Source: Fistularia commersonii (Eukaryota > Chordata > Actinopteri > Syngnathiformes > Fistulariidae). From it: a stretch of 64,000 nucleotides of DNA. Shown here one piece after another: positions 44,812 to 55,500 of the stretch. The notes beneath the pieces were generated by a model. It made no database searches. It was not told the DNA's origin and saw only the letters and a list, made by a program, of their open reading frames with translations. The stretch is taken from contig JBBMNZ010000002.1 of NCBI GenBank assembly GCA_037954325.1, positions 12,943,679-13,007,678 of the forward strand, in the 5' to 3' direction. Made by a program: the position numbers and the translations under genes. Positions within the stretch are counted from its first letter, which is position 1. Each line of letters opens with the position of its first letter.

Positions 44812-44974
44812 TATCTTATCTTATCTTATCTTATCTTATCTTATCTTATCTTATCTTATCTTATCTTATCTTATTTTATCTTATCTTATCTTATCTTATC
44901 TTATCTTATCTTATCTTATCTTATCTTATCTTATCTTATCTTATCTTATCTTATCGTATCTTATCTTATCTTAT
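44812..44974 (+). repeat. (TTATC)n pentanucleotide array grown from a LINE tail
   Basis: About 32 units of TTATC with two single-base variants (TTTTATC near 44875 and TCGTATC near 44955). It starts exactly at the LINE 3' terminus. The ORF spelling repeated LSYLI is an artefact. Confidence 0.95.
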
Positions 44975-45044
44975 GATGTAAAGTTGCTCCCTCTCAAAAC
45001 CTAAAAGCACAACACACAGTACTATTGTTTGTGGAGGATCTCAG

Positions 45045-45220
45045 CCATCCTGGCCATGGTGAATTCTTGCCAAAATCTTCTTGTTGTGGCAACTGGACTT
45101 GAATTTCTTCACTGGAAGACGTTTCAACACTCACCTGAGAGGCTTCTTCAGTTCTCAAATACTGAACTGAAGACGCCCAGTTACCACAATGAGAAAATTT
45201 CAACAAGAATACACAGTGCT
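45045..45220. repeat. Decayed copy of the palindromic repeat (copy 2)
   Basis: Shares GTGAATTCTT, CAAAATCTTCTTGT, GGCAACTGGACTTGAATT and GAAGACGTTTCA with copy 1 at about 31.95-32.15 kb. The right arm (ACTGAAGACGCCCAGTTACC) is more diverged and shorter. Confidence 0.65.
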
Positions 45221-46126
45221 ATAGGAAATACTTGATTGTGACCGAAATTTTTAGTCCTCACTGTCACAGCGCAAATATCCAAGGTCTTGTACTGTAAGGA
45301 AAGAACAACAAAATACATATTCTACAGTAGGTATTTTGTTCAGTTCCAGAGTGGAGTCAAAAGGTAAATAATTTACTTAAAAACATCTGCATGAATAATT
45401 TGAAGAATCTGATGCCAGTATGTCTGGGAGTATTCATTCTATATTCATAAGTAGCTTAATACAGTTCTGTGAAATCACTGCTATTTTTAAAGTTATTCAA
45501 GGTATATTGTTCTACATGTTTCACTGCTTTGTGATTCCACAATGTCTCTGCAAAGAACTCCAACCCCAGAGATATTAGTCTGTAGAGGCTGTAAATGTGA
45601 GATAAAAATAACATGAAGTGACAAAATAATATACATATTTAGATCGTGCAACATTTAAAAAGGTTGCAGCTACAGCTGTGAATGTAGGTCATATCAACTT
45701 AAGTGCCAACTACAATATGAGTCAACCCCACACTTTCCAAGTTAAACATGTGTGGAATGTTACTCTGAACTAAAGTTGTATCTATGCCTTCATTTACAAT
45801 GCCATATTCTTCTTTCGCCACATTTATGGATTGTGTGTTTTTTCTGTTTTAATAATGTATATGGAATTCTTTTAAGTTGCCCCTTTGCAACTGTGTTACC
45901 TCTATCATGTTGTACATGCATTCTTAATAGCTACGAGATTCTGTTTCCTATGAGGCATGCATATTATAACTGTCTTATCAAATGATAATATTGTTTTAGT
46001 GTCAGTTTTGATAAAAAGTCATCTTCCCTGGAAATTACTATTCTCATATTAAACTTGTGATATGCACCCTGTGTTGGTTCCATAGATTAAACTTTAAACT
46101 CATTTAAATTCATTTAAACTTTAAAC
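45221..46126. other. Intergenic spacer without recognisable features
   Basis: AT-rich DNA between the palindromic repeat and the hairpin at 46.13 kb. The one longer plus-strand ORF (45752-45985) has no homology or splice context that I can see. Confidence 0.4.
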
Positions 46127-46171
46127 TTTTAACTCTTCATCCTTTAAACTTTAAAGGATGATGAGTTAAAA
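46127..46171. repeat. Near-perfect 22-bp inverted repeat (hairpin)
   Basis: TTTTAACTCTTCATCCTTTA at 46127-46146 (arm to 46148) is mirrored at 46150-46171 with one mismatch and a 1-nt spacer. It could extrude as a cruciform. No function is known. Confidence 0.8.
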
Positions 46172-46816
46172 ATCTGTAAACTATGTGTAAAGATTTGATC
46201 AAGAACTTTAACTTCCTGACCAGATGTGTCAACCCAAACAGATCTCGAGTTCAAGTGTTAAAGTGAAGACTACAAACAACCAAAGATAACCTAATGTTTA
46301 TTCAAGGCAGTGGTACAGCTTTCCAAACACTGAGCCTTTTTCCCCTTCCACAGTACACACACAGACACACTCTCCGACTACTAACAGGCTGCTTTTTCTT
46401 TCCATCTTGCAGCTGTGAGACTTTCATCTCCAGTAATTGTTCATTTGGGGTGCAAGTCACTGTGCCCTGATATCAACATCTGGGAGAATCATTTCCCAGA
46501 GGGTAAAAAAAGCAAAATGGGCTTAGAAATGAAATGTTTGACATTTACAATGTGTGCCGAGAAAAAAAGGTGACATAATGGTATGTGTTTGCAATTTTCA
46601 GAAAGTGGCATCCAGAAAGACTCAATCTAATTCCAATCAAAACTGAAATATAAAATATGGCTAATATTCAAATATGGCATAGTTCACTTCAGAATGTAAA
46701 CTGCTGAATGAAAGTCCTTTCTACTCCATGGAAAACTCCATGCTTATGTGTATGCTGCAAATCAGACCCTGCATTTTGCTTAACCTACAATGTAGTTGTG
46801 ATGTTTCAAATAAGGC

Positions 46817-46818
<2 letters not shown>

Positions 46819-46857
<39 letters not shown>

Positions 46858-46888
46858 TGTGTGTCTGTCTCTCTGTCTGTCTGTCTGT
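46819..46888. repeat. (GT)n microsatellite with GTCT tail
   Basis: About 19 GT units followed by a degenerate TGTC/TCTG tract. The ORFs crossing it on both strands are repeat artefacts. Confidence 0.93.
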
Positions 46889-47820
46889 GCGCATGTACAG
46901 ATGGTTCTGTGTGTTATTTAGGTGGAAATATACCAGGAAATGTAAAATGGCTGATATATGTACTGCCAAATGACCAACATGTAAAAGTCAAGACAGAAAA
47001 AAAGAATAAAAGACATAGCATTCAATTTTCCATGTAAATCTATCTTAAAATGTAAAATAATAAAAATATGTACTGTTTGTTGAGGGGTTGAAGGCAAGTT
47101 GAAAAATGGACAACCCTCTGTTATCATGGTAAATCAAAATTCTTCTGAGGACGTAACAATTCTTACATCCTTTTCCTCTTGATATAATGTCCCAATTCCA
47201 CATTGCTGCGTTGGCAAGAAGATGCGGATTATCTCTTCAGCATGTCGCTTATCAAACAGCCCCAGCATCCAATTTGAGAATGAAAACAAGGTATGCGCTT
47301 CTTTCTTAAAACGGGCCTTTAACATGACTTATAAAGGCAGACAGTGACATCTAGTGGATAGAGACGTATAACAGCATGTTACCCTGTCCATGGTCCTGAA
47401 CCATAATACAGGACGCCACTGCACAATTACATTCCTGCACAGATAAATTGATAAAACGATCAAATACCACACATTACGTGGCACTTGTACGGTGGGAACA
47501 TTTGAAACAATGTCTATGTAATGTCCCAACATTGCAGAATGCACATCTGGTGCCTTGGTGTGTATGGCACACATGTTGGCACACTTGCCAACTTATTAGG
47601 AATGGGGCAGAACTCAAATGGGCGATGAGGTAGGAATAGAAACGATTTGCTATATTTTAGATCAACCTTCCATATGTAGGAGTTTGCATTTGTGGCGGTG
47701 TTTCATATGAGCATCAGCACCGTCGACATAAACCTGGAATATACATGAGACGCAGGACGCGATAGAGAAGTAGGCAATCAGAAGCGGACGCTTGTCGCCT
47801 TTCATTTCCGATTGTCGGCT

Positions 47821-47875
47821 GGCGCTCCATGTCGCGCTCCATGTCGCGCTCCATGTCGCGCTCCATGTCGCGCCA
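47821..47875. repeat. 12-bp minisatellite (CTCCATGTCGCG)x4
   Basis: Four tandem, nearly identical 12-bp units in a locally CG-containing segment. In translation it gives HVAL repeats on one strand and ATWS repeats on the other; neither frame is supported as a gene. Confidence 0.85.
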
Positions 47876-49299
47876 TATTCGGGCCTCACACAACAGAAAG
47901 TCGTGAAAAGTAACGGAGACCCCAGCCACGACGGTTCCACTATATTTATCCGCACAACCAAAGAAAGAACTGCCTGGGTTTTTTTTATTTTTATCATGGG
48001 AGTCATGTTAAATTTAGATTTGAGTGATAAAACTGATTGCACCTCATCTTTTATTATATTTTTTATTATATTTTATTATCTTGATGTCAGAAAATTCCAA
48101 GATTTTTATTAAGAGAGTGGGCGCACCTTTATGTATTCTATTTTTTTTTCTGTTCAAAAGTACCAAAAGGGTAAGCTTAAAAAAATCACCACCCTAACAA
48201 AATGTATGTAGACATATCTAAGATAGAAGCGCAAGGAGTTTTGAAAATTCTCAATCCTCTTAAATTTCTTTAAAACACAATGTCAACATCACATCAACGT
48301 TGCCATAACACCAAAAACAGTACCACAAACAAGGCAAGTACGTTATTAAGACAATGCATTTGTAATATAGTATGAATGTATATACTGAGTATGGACATCT
48401 TGGGTCTCATCTAGACGCTCAACGTTTGGGAATCCCTGTATTTTATGTCTTTATGTGACGTCGGAGTCAGGATGAGACAAATATTTGGGAATTGTTTGAT
48501 AAAAAAAAGGGCAGCACACAGACGACAGAATCCTGCAAGGCAGCCGTTCCTTGCAATTATCCTAAGCTATATACCCAATTCTTGGCGCCGTTACGTGCTA
48601 ATTTATTTATCGCTTTAAACCACAATGTTTCCTTTCTATAAGCCTACACCCCACAGCCATATCTCAAAAATTAGTCCCAAACTGTCCACGTTATTATACA
48701 AATTATTATATTATACACGTTAATAGGCACAGGCCTATTTCTGCCTGGTCAATGGAAATGCGGACTGAAAAGCCGCTGAATGAACACAGCCTGTTGTATT
48801 TTGGACCCAGTGACGATGTTTGCATCTTAAGATTAACAAGTTTACGCCATCTAAGGTAAAGTTATGAATATATTTTTCCCCTTTTCTGGTATTTCTTTGT
48901 TATTTCCCTTTATCTATTTATCAAGTTGCAGATCCAGTCCCACGTGATGCGTGACTCGGAAAAAAACCTGTTATAACCTCCTCACAAGAACATTGGTAAG
49001 GAAAGTGAAAACCACGCAATGCCCGATAAAAGGGAAAATAATAATATTACTGCTGTTTCCTCTGAAGTATACCATTCCCGAGACAGATAAGCTCAAATAT
49101 TAAAGCGCCAAAGTTACCCAAACTGTGTTCGGGTACAAATGGGCAAAGCGGTATTTGATTTCTGGGTCATCATGTCTGTTCTTTTTTTTGTGTGATCTGC
49201 ACTTTATTATAAATGTCGGTAAAATTTCTATTAAACATTAAATCGAAATAAATTGATGAAACAACCTGCTAGTGCTGCTTTTTAGTGGCGTCTGCGGGG
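47876..49299. other. Intergenic DNA upstream of col9a1
   Basis: No exon of the long-form collagen IX NC4 (thrombospondin N-like) domain could be seen here or back to 43.5 kb. No transposon was recognised. Confidence 0.4.
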
Positions 49300-49519
49300 T
49301 GCCCCCTCCCCTCACTGTCCCTTCCGTAGCGCCTCCAATCCCCTCCCGTTGGCAGACGGGCATGAATATGCATGAGCCGCTGATGGCTGTGGGTTCTCTG
49401 ACAGTCTAGATAGCTGGAGTGGATTCACTTGGTTTTTTTTTTTAGTCCGGAGCTCCTTCTACCCAACTAATCCCAGAGAAAGGACTATAACTTTCACCTT
49501 TCCTGCCCACGGGGAGATC
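49300..49519 (+). promoter_or_regulatory. col9a1: Putative col9a1 promoter and 5' UTR (short-form type)
   Basis: A C/T-rich stretch (GCCCCCTCCCCTCACTGTCC) with a CCAAT at 49335-49339 and an octamer-like ATATGCATGA at about 49366 lies within 220 bp of the start codon. No canonical TATA box is evident. In mammals the equivalent promoter sits inside an intron of the long-form gene; here nothing upstream looks like such a gene. Confidence 0.4.
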
Positions 49520-52500
49520 ATGGCTTGGGTCCCCAGCTTTCGAGGGCCACTTCTGCTGTTCCTCTTGCAACTTGTCCTCTGTTCTGCTCAAGTAAGGCTC
49601 TGTCTTTTCTCTCTTTGCTTTCTCTTTGTCCCTGCAGACTAATATGACACAGGTGCCAGTGAGTGGTTTCTCGATGGTCATATCAGATACCACGACTGAT
49701 TTGATTTTACCTGTTACCTGAAGGTTGGAATTCTTGTAATTTGCCAGTTTGTATAATATCCTGTTTAACCCTCTTATTATGTTATGGGTCAATTTGACCC
49801 ATTGGGTCAATGGGTGAAATGGGTCAAATTGACCCTTAACATAATAAGAGGGTTAAGAAAAGGGGTTGCGGGGATGGAGTTATACTTTTCTTTTGTAACA
49901 TCTAATCTGTCAAATACTGGCCATTTTCAACAAAATGAAGTCATATCCACAGGACAATTTACAGGAATGCCAAGAAAGTTAAGTCCTCTTGCCATGCACA
50001 ATAAAAAGGTGCACCTGTTCCCTACTTATAGTTTTCCTAAGTGTAGCCCAGAAGATATAGGAGTATTAATTTCTCACCAGATGTTCGGTTATTCAGTTGG
50101 TTTTATTTGGTTTACATTTTTTCCCTCTCAGAGGAGCCAAGGCCCTTCTGGACCTGCAGGTGTCCCAGGAATTGATGGCATCGATGTAAGTCATCTGAGT
50201 TCTACATCCAGCCCACACTACATATCATGTAAGAAAGGCTTCGCTGGTAGTGAAATATGTGGGGCTGAACATATATCTTTTGTGTTTTAGGGTGAAAGAG
50301 GAGCAGATGGAGTGGACGGTCCTCCTGTAAATATAAACTTTGTGACAATTTTAAATAATGTATCACACAGCTTTTTTTTATCATGCAGCTTTTCATTTAC
50401 CACCACCTTAATGTGAAATCTTGATTTTAGGGACCTGATGGAGATCTAGGTAAACCTGGGTCTTCTGGATTACCTGGAATTCCTGGGAATGATGTAAGTA
50501 TTCTTCATAGTACATTATTTGCATTTGTTGCAAATTTGATCACAATTGGTTCTTGGTGTAAAATCCTGGGCAGAATGGGGCTGGATCTCAGGTGATCCTC
50601 CCACCATGTAGGTCACATTCACAAGTATTTGTTGTATGGGATGGGTCAATGAAAAGAGAGATTTAGCAAAGGATATTGGTGATATGTGTGAACAAATGTG
50701 AGGAATTTATCAAAGTGGTTGGGATAGTCTGATATTATGATTAAATGAAGGTTTATTGATTAAAAAAAAAAAACAACCTTAACTTCGGTTCAAATGATAG
50801 ATACAGACACTAACAAAAAACAACTTAAGGCTAATTAGATCCTCTGCAACTCTTTTCTATCATTAACTGACTATTGCAAACCATTGGGGCATGTGTTACA
50901 TACTATTCATTCATTTTTTGCTCATATTGTAAGTAGTTGACTGGGGTTTTGCCAACAATAGTGGCTTTGTTTGACTGGATGAATTTGGTATCTCTAGCTG
51001 AGAATCCACAAAGGAGTGTGGAATGATTTCTTTCAGCTGGTTTGTTTGAAATGAGCCAAAGGAATGTTGCCCTGTGCTTGGTCTGCAGTCTGCAAGGTTT
51101 GCCCTCTCCCCTGCCGCTGACTCCTTTATTGACCTCTTTCTGAATGCCTTGGACTTTTGTGTGTTTTTACAAAAATGCTGTGCAAGGATAATATATAAAA
51201 ATGCAAAAATACATTTCATTGGCTGTATGGATAATAATCAAGACAGCAAACTTCTGTGTCAGTTCGAAGAGAACTTATACATTCCGGCTTGCCTTTGGTC
51301 AAAAAAGATTTAAATGAATTAAACTTGATCATTTTGTCGAATCTTAAAAGGTTTCACCAGTGTTGAATATACTGTATGTAAAAGCCAATTTCCCAGAGGT
51401 TTTCATGGACTAAAGTATAAAAACAAAACAAGTATAAACTCTGTCTCTACAAATGATAAACCACATATGTTACCTGGGAGTAGATAAATATTGTGAACTC
51501 TCCTCAATGCCAGTCGTTCTCTTATTATAAAGTCATGCAGTTAAAAATGTTATAAAGTAGCTGAAATCTAAGCATTGACTATAGAGTAAATGACTGACTT
51601 GAAGCTGCAGCTCAGAGTAAATTCAGAGGGTTAGTGAGGTTAATCCCTTTTATTAACAATAACAATGGACCTCCCATTCGGTGTATGTTGTGATGATGTA
51701 ATATAATATGGTCTAATGGTGAATTAAAAAAGTCATGGAAACTTGTAGAAAGATCTTGGACTGAACAGAGTAGAGCCATGGATCTTGTTGTCCTGCTGCT
51801 TATATAAGGTAAATCATACTGAAAGGCGAGACAATGTTTATCAAGACTAGCTAATTCTGATATCGCTCCTCGGCAGGGTTTGACCGGCCCAATAGGAGAT
51901 CCGGGGCCTGATGGTCCTCTTGGACAGAAAGTAAGTGACAAATGAGCCTTTGCCTCCCTGCTTCAAAGATTATCAGTGAAATGGTGCCAAGCTGCTTTCC
52001 AGTGTTTTGGCAAAGCAATGAGAGCTGTGATGCATGAACCAATTCCACATGACAAATTAGACTTAATCCTGCAAGTTTTCTGCATAATCTCTGCAGGGAA
52101 TGAAGAACCCAAATTACTTCTTATTAGGCTAAACATTGCTGGGTCAAGTGTGCCCACCTCAGTCTTGTGATGAGCTTGTGATGAGGAATTTTAACTCTGA
52201 CCATCTACAGTCTCACGCAGCTTACTTTTGCAAAACTTCTCTCTCAACGAACAAAATAGGCAAAGACCCTAACTATAGCATGTTTGTGGTATTAGTTATA
52301 CTAAGTCTATGTGACATATATTCATTTGTTCTCAGGGTGAACCTGGAAAAGTTGGACCTCGTGGGGCTGCAGTGAGTTATCTAGTTATCTAGTTAACAAG
52401 TTACTTAAAATTAAACTGTTATAAACACTGATTTCTAATATAATTATTACTCCTTAGGGTGTTGGGCGTGATGGACCCCCGGTAAGATGCAAATATTGAT

Positions 52501-55500
52501 TTGTTTTTATTACTATTACAATATTTCCATTTACTATTTAAATAGAGTTAGAATCTCATGTATATCTTCCTTCAACAGGGTCCACCAGGGCCAGGAGGTC
52601 TTCCGGGTGAGGTGGGAAAAGTTGGGCCACCTGTGAGTACATCTATTGAAATTAACCGTTTCGATGTTTGAATTAAATACTCAAAGTAAAGAACATAGCC
52701 ACTAAAACTATTTACGGGAATTGTGACTTGTTGGCAGCCGAGTTAGTGGACAGTTTTTTTACGTTTGGGTGTCAGGCCAAATTGATGTTTCAAATCTAGA
52801 CAGGTTTGAATAGAGCCTGGAAATGTTCTGTAATCCTAAGACACACCGTCTGTTTACATGGTGCAAATATACTGAACAGCACTCGTGCGCACAGACACAG
52901 ATGCAAACACACATAGATCATGTCAGTATAACAGTTAGTGGTCTATTGTGAATTCAATAAAAACAAAAAGTAAAAAGAAAACCAAAACCAAAAATTGTGC
53001 ATTCATTCTCTATGTGTAGTCTGTGAGTGATGTCTCTCACCACAGGGGCCGATGGGAGTGAGAGGGCCACAAGGACCTCGTGGGCCAGTGGGCCCCAGAG
53101 TAAGTGACTTTCATTTCACCTCTCGAGTATAATTCATAAAAAAAAAGATAATGTGAAAAGAAGATGGTTGAAAAAGCTCATATACACAGATTGTCTTTGC
53201 TTTGCATGTGATGGTGATAATTTAGTTGAATATTTTCTCTCAAATTCAGGGGGCAACAGGGATGCTGGGAAGTGCTGACCTGGTAAAGCAATGCTCTATT
53301 AAGATTACGTTATTTTTGTTGTTTTGGGATATAGAATTATATATAAATAACTATTCCCTAACACTTATGCCGTTTTCTAGTGTCCAAACTCTTGTCCACC
53401 GGGAACCCCTGGACATCCTGGCCTCCCAGGCATGAAGGTAAACTAAAGGGACACATTTTGTGACCTAAATAATTATGTAGGATGTCATTAAAATTACACT
53501 TTTCTTTCCTCTTTCTCTGCTTTCAGGGTCACAAAGGGGTAAAAGGTGAACCTGGGGAACCTGGGAAACAAGGACACAAGGTAAAATACTGCTGAAATAA
53601 AAAAAAAGGTTTGCAAGCCTGCAGCCAAGCTTGTATGATGATATCAACATAGCAAATTCAAACGCATGCAGTTACGTCAAGAGACATTTTTCCACAATAT
53701 TGCACACGAGACAAAAATATACATGGCTTCAGAACCTCCCCTGAGAATGAAGACCTTACATTGTGACAGACATAGTGATTGTGCTGGTCTTTATCAAGAA
53801 GAAGTGACACATGTCTGCATGTAATACCACTGACTCTTTGTAATGCACAGAATGTGATTTATGAGAAATGATGTTAAAGCACAACTACCCTTTCCCTGTA
53901 ATGTGCCCAAGCACTATATAAATGGAAATTAGTCAGGGCCTATCCCCCCTTATCGCCCCAAGCAGGATATGATTTAGTTTCAGTCGGAGATTCATCCCTG
54001 AGAATGCTTTTGTCCTTCAGTGAAACTTTCATTTGAGGGAGCTTTCACCTGTTTCCCATTTTAAAAAAAACAAAACAGCTGAAATTGAGACATTTAAAGT
54101 TTACTATAAAAGGACCACATGTTCTGCTAGGTCTGAAACTATCCAATAACAGTCCATCATTTCTGGAGAACAAAAACTTGGATTAATTTATTTTTACACA
54201 TTTTTTTAAATGTGTCTGCGTGATCTTTGACACAAAAGATTGATCCTTTAGATGATTAATCGCTATAGAAATTACATGTACAGTACCTTATAACAATATC
54301 AGTGATTTATTTTCACATGAAGCGCAAAAAATGACAAGACAAAGCAAGATGAGACAAAGATGTCCTGTAATTTCACAGATGAAGAAATGAAGACACACCT
54401 TTTTAATAATTGAAATGTTTGGCTGCTTTAAGCTTTCTCTCTCTTTTTTGAGAATGTTTTTGATTGAGATAATAGAATTATGCCGATCTTAGAACACGCT
54501 AAGAATCGGTATTTTCTCTCTGTTACTGCATTTGCCATTGTGTTCATATGTCATTAAAAAAGATGAAAAGTCTTAATCCCAAAGTGTATGATTTTTTTCT
54601 TTCCAGTAATCCTTTAAAATGGTTATTGTGCACATATAGAGATCGCTGCCCCATTTCTAGCAGCTGCTATTTGAATGCCTTTGCAAAAATGTAGCTATGA
54701 TGAAATCGCAGTTGCCATGGTTGTCCACCTCTCTAACCCTTTATTGCTACTAATATTCTGTCTTTTCTTCGTAAATCCAGGGTGAAGAAGGAGATCAGGG
54801 AAGTCCAGGGGAGGTTGGCGCTCAGGGACCAACGGTTAGATTCTGAAGCTTTCATCATTACAGATTATTCTTTGCCTTGTCAGGCTCTCTCTACTTCTAG
54901 TTGCCAGGGTAATCGTTGTTGGTTGTTGTTGTTGTTTTAGGGCCCTCAGGGAATCCGCGGAGCCACAGGGATGATTGGTCCTAAGGGAGAGACGGTAATC
55001 ATTTTTATGATTTCAAGCAATACCTGTTACATAATTCATAAACTGCCAAATTGGAATTAGCTCATCAACTGTAATATCTTGCAGGGACCTCGAGGTCCTG
55101 ATGGAGATCCTGGTCCCCAGGGTGTTGCAGGGGCAACCGTAAGATTTTATTTCCTTTTGTCTAATTTTTTTTCATTTTTTCAATCAATATTAGCACCAGC
55201 ATATGCATCGGTTATTCCTCTACACGTGCAACCACATACATGTTTACACAAATCCAAACTAAACAGACAAATATATGTGTTGGATAACTATCTAGTTCAC
55301 ACTGGTGGGACAAAAATTGTGATTGTTTCCACAATTTGAAAGAAAGTGCAGTTTCATTAATCAGTCGCTCTTCTGCTCCACTATTTTAGGGGGATCAAGG
55401 CCAGAGAGGTGTGAGGGGCGAGCTTGGGCCCAAAGGTCTAATGGTAAGTTGGTAGATTATGCTGGTCATCAAGACTGTTTTTCAAATAAGACAAATGTTG

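Noticed and set aside
44812..44974. TTATC array as a telomere-like or CRISPR-like repeat
   Set aside because: The unit is not telomeric, there are no spacers, and it follows a LINE 3' tail.
47134..47325. 63-aa minus-strand ORF (MLKARFKKEAHTLFSF) as a small gene
   Set aside because: It reads smoothly but has no partner exons, homology or promoter signal that I can point to; chance ORF is the simpler view.
47662..48042. 126-aa minus-strand ORF with ATWS repeats
   Set aside because: The repeat is the 12-bp minisatellite and the opposite strand is equally open.
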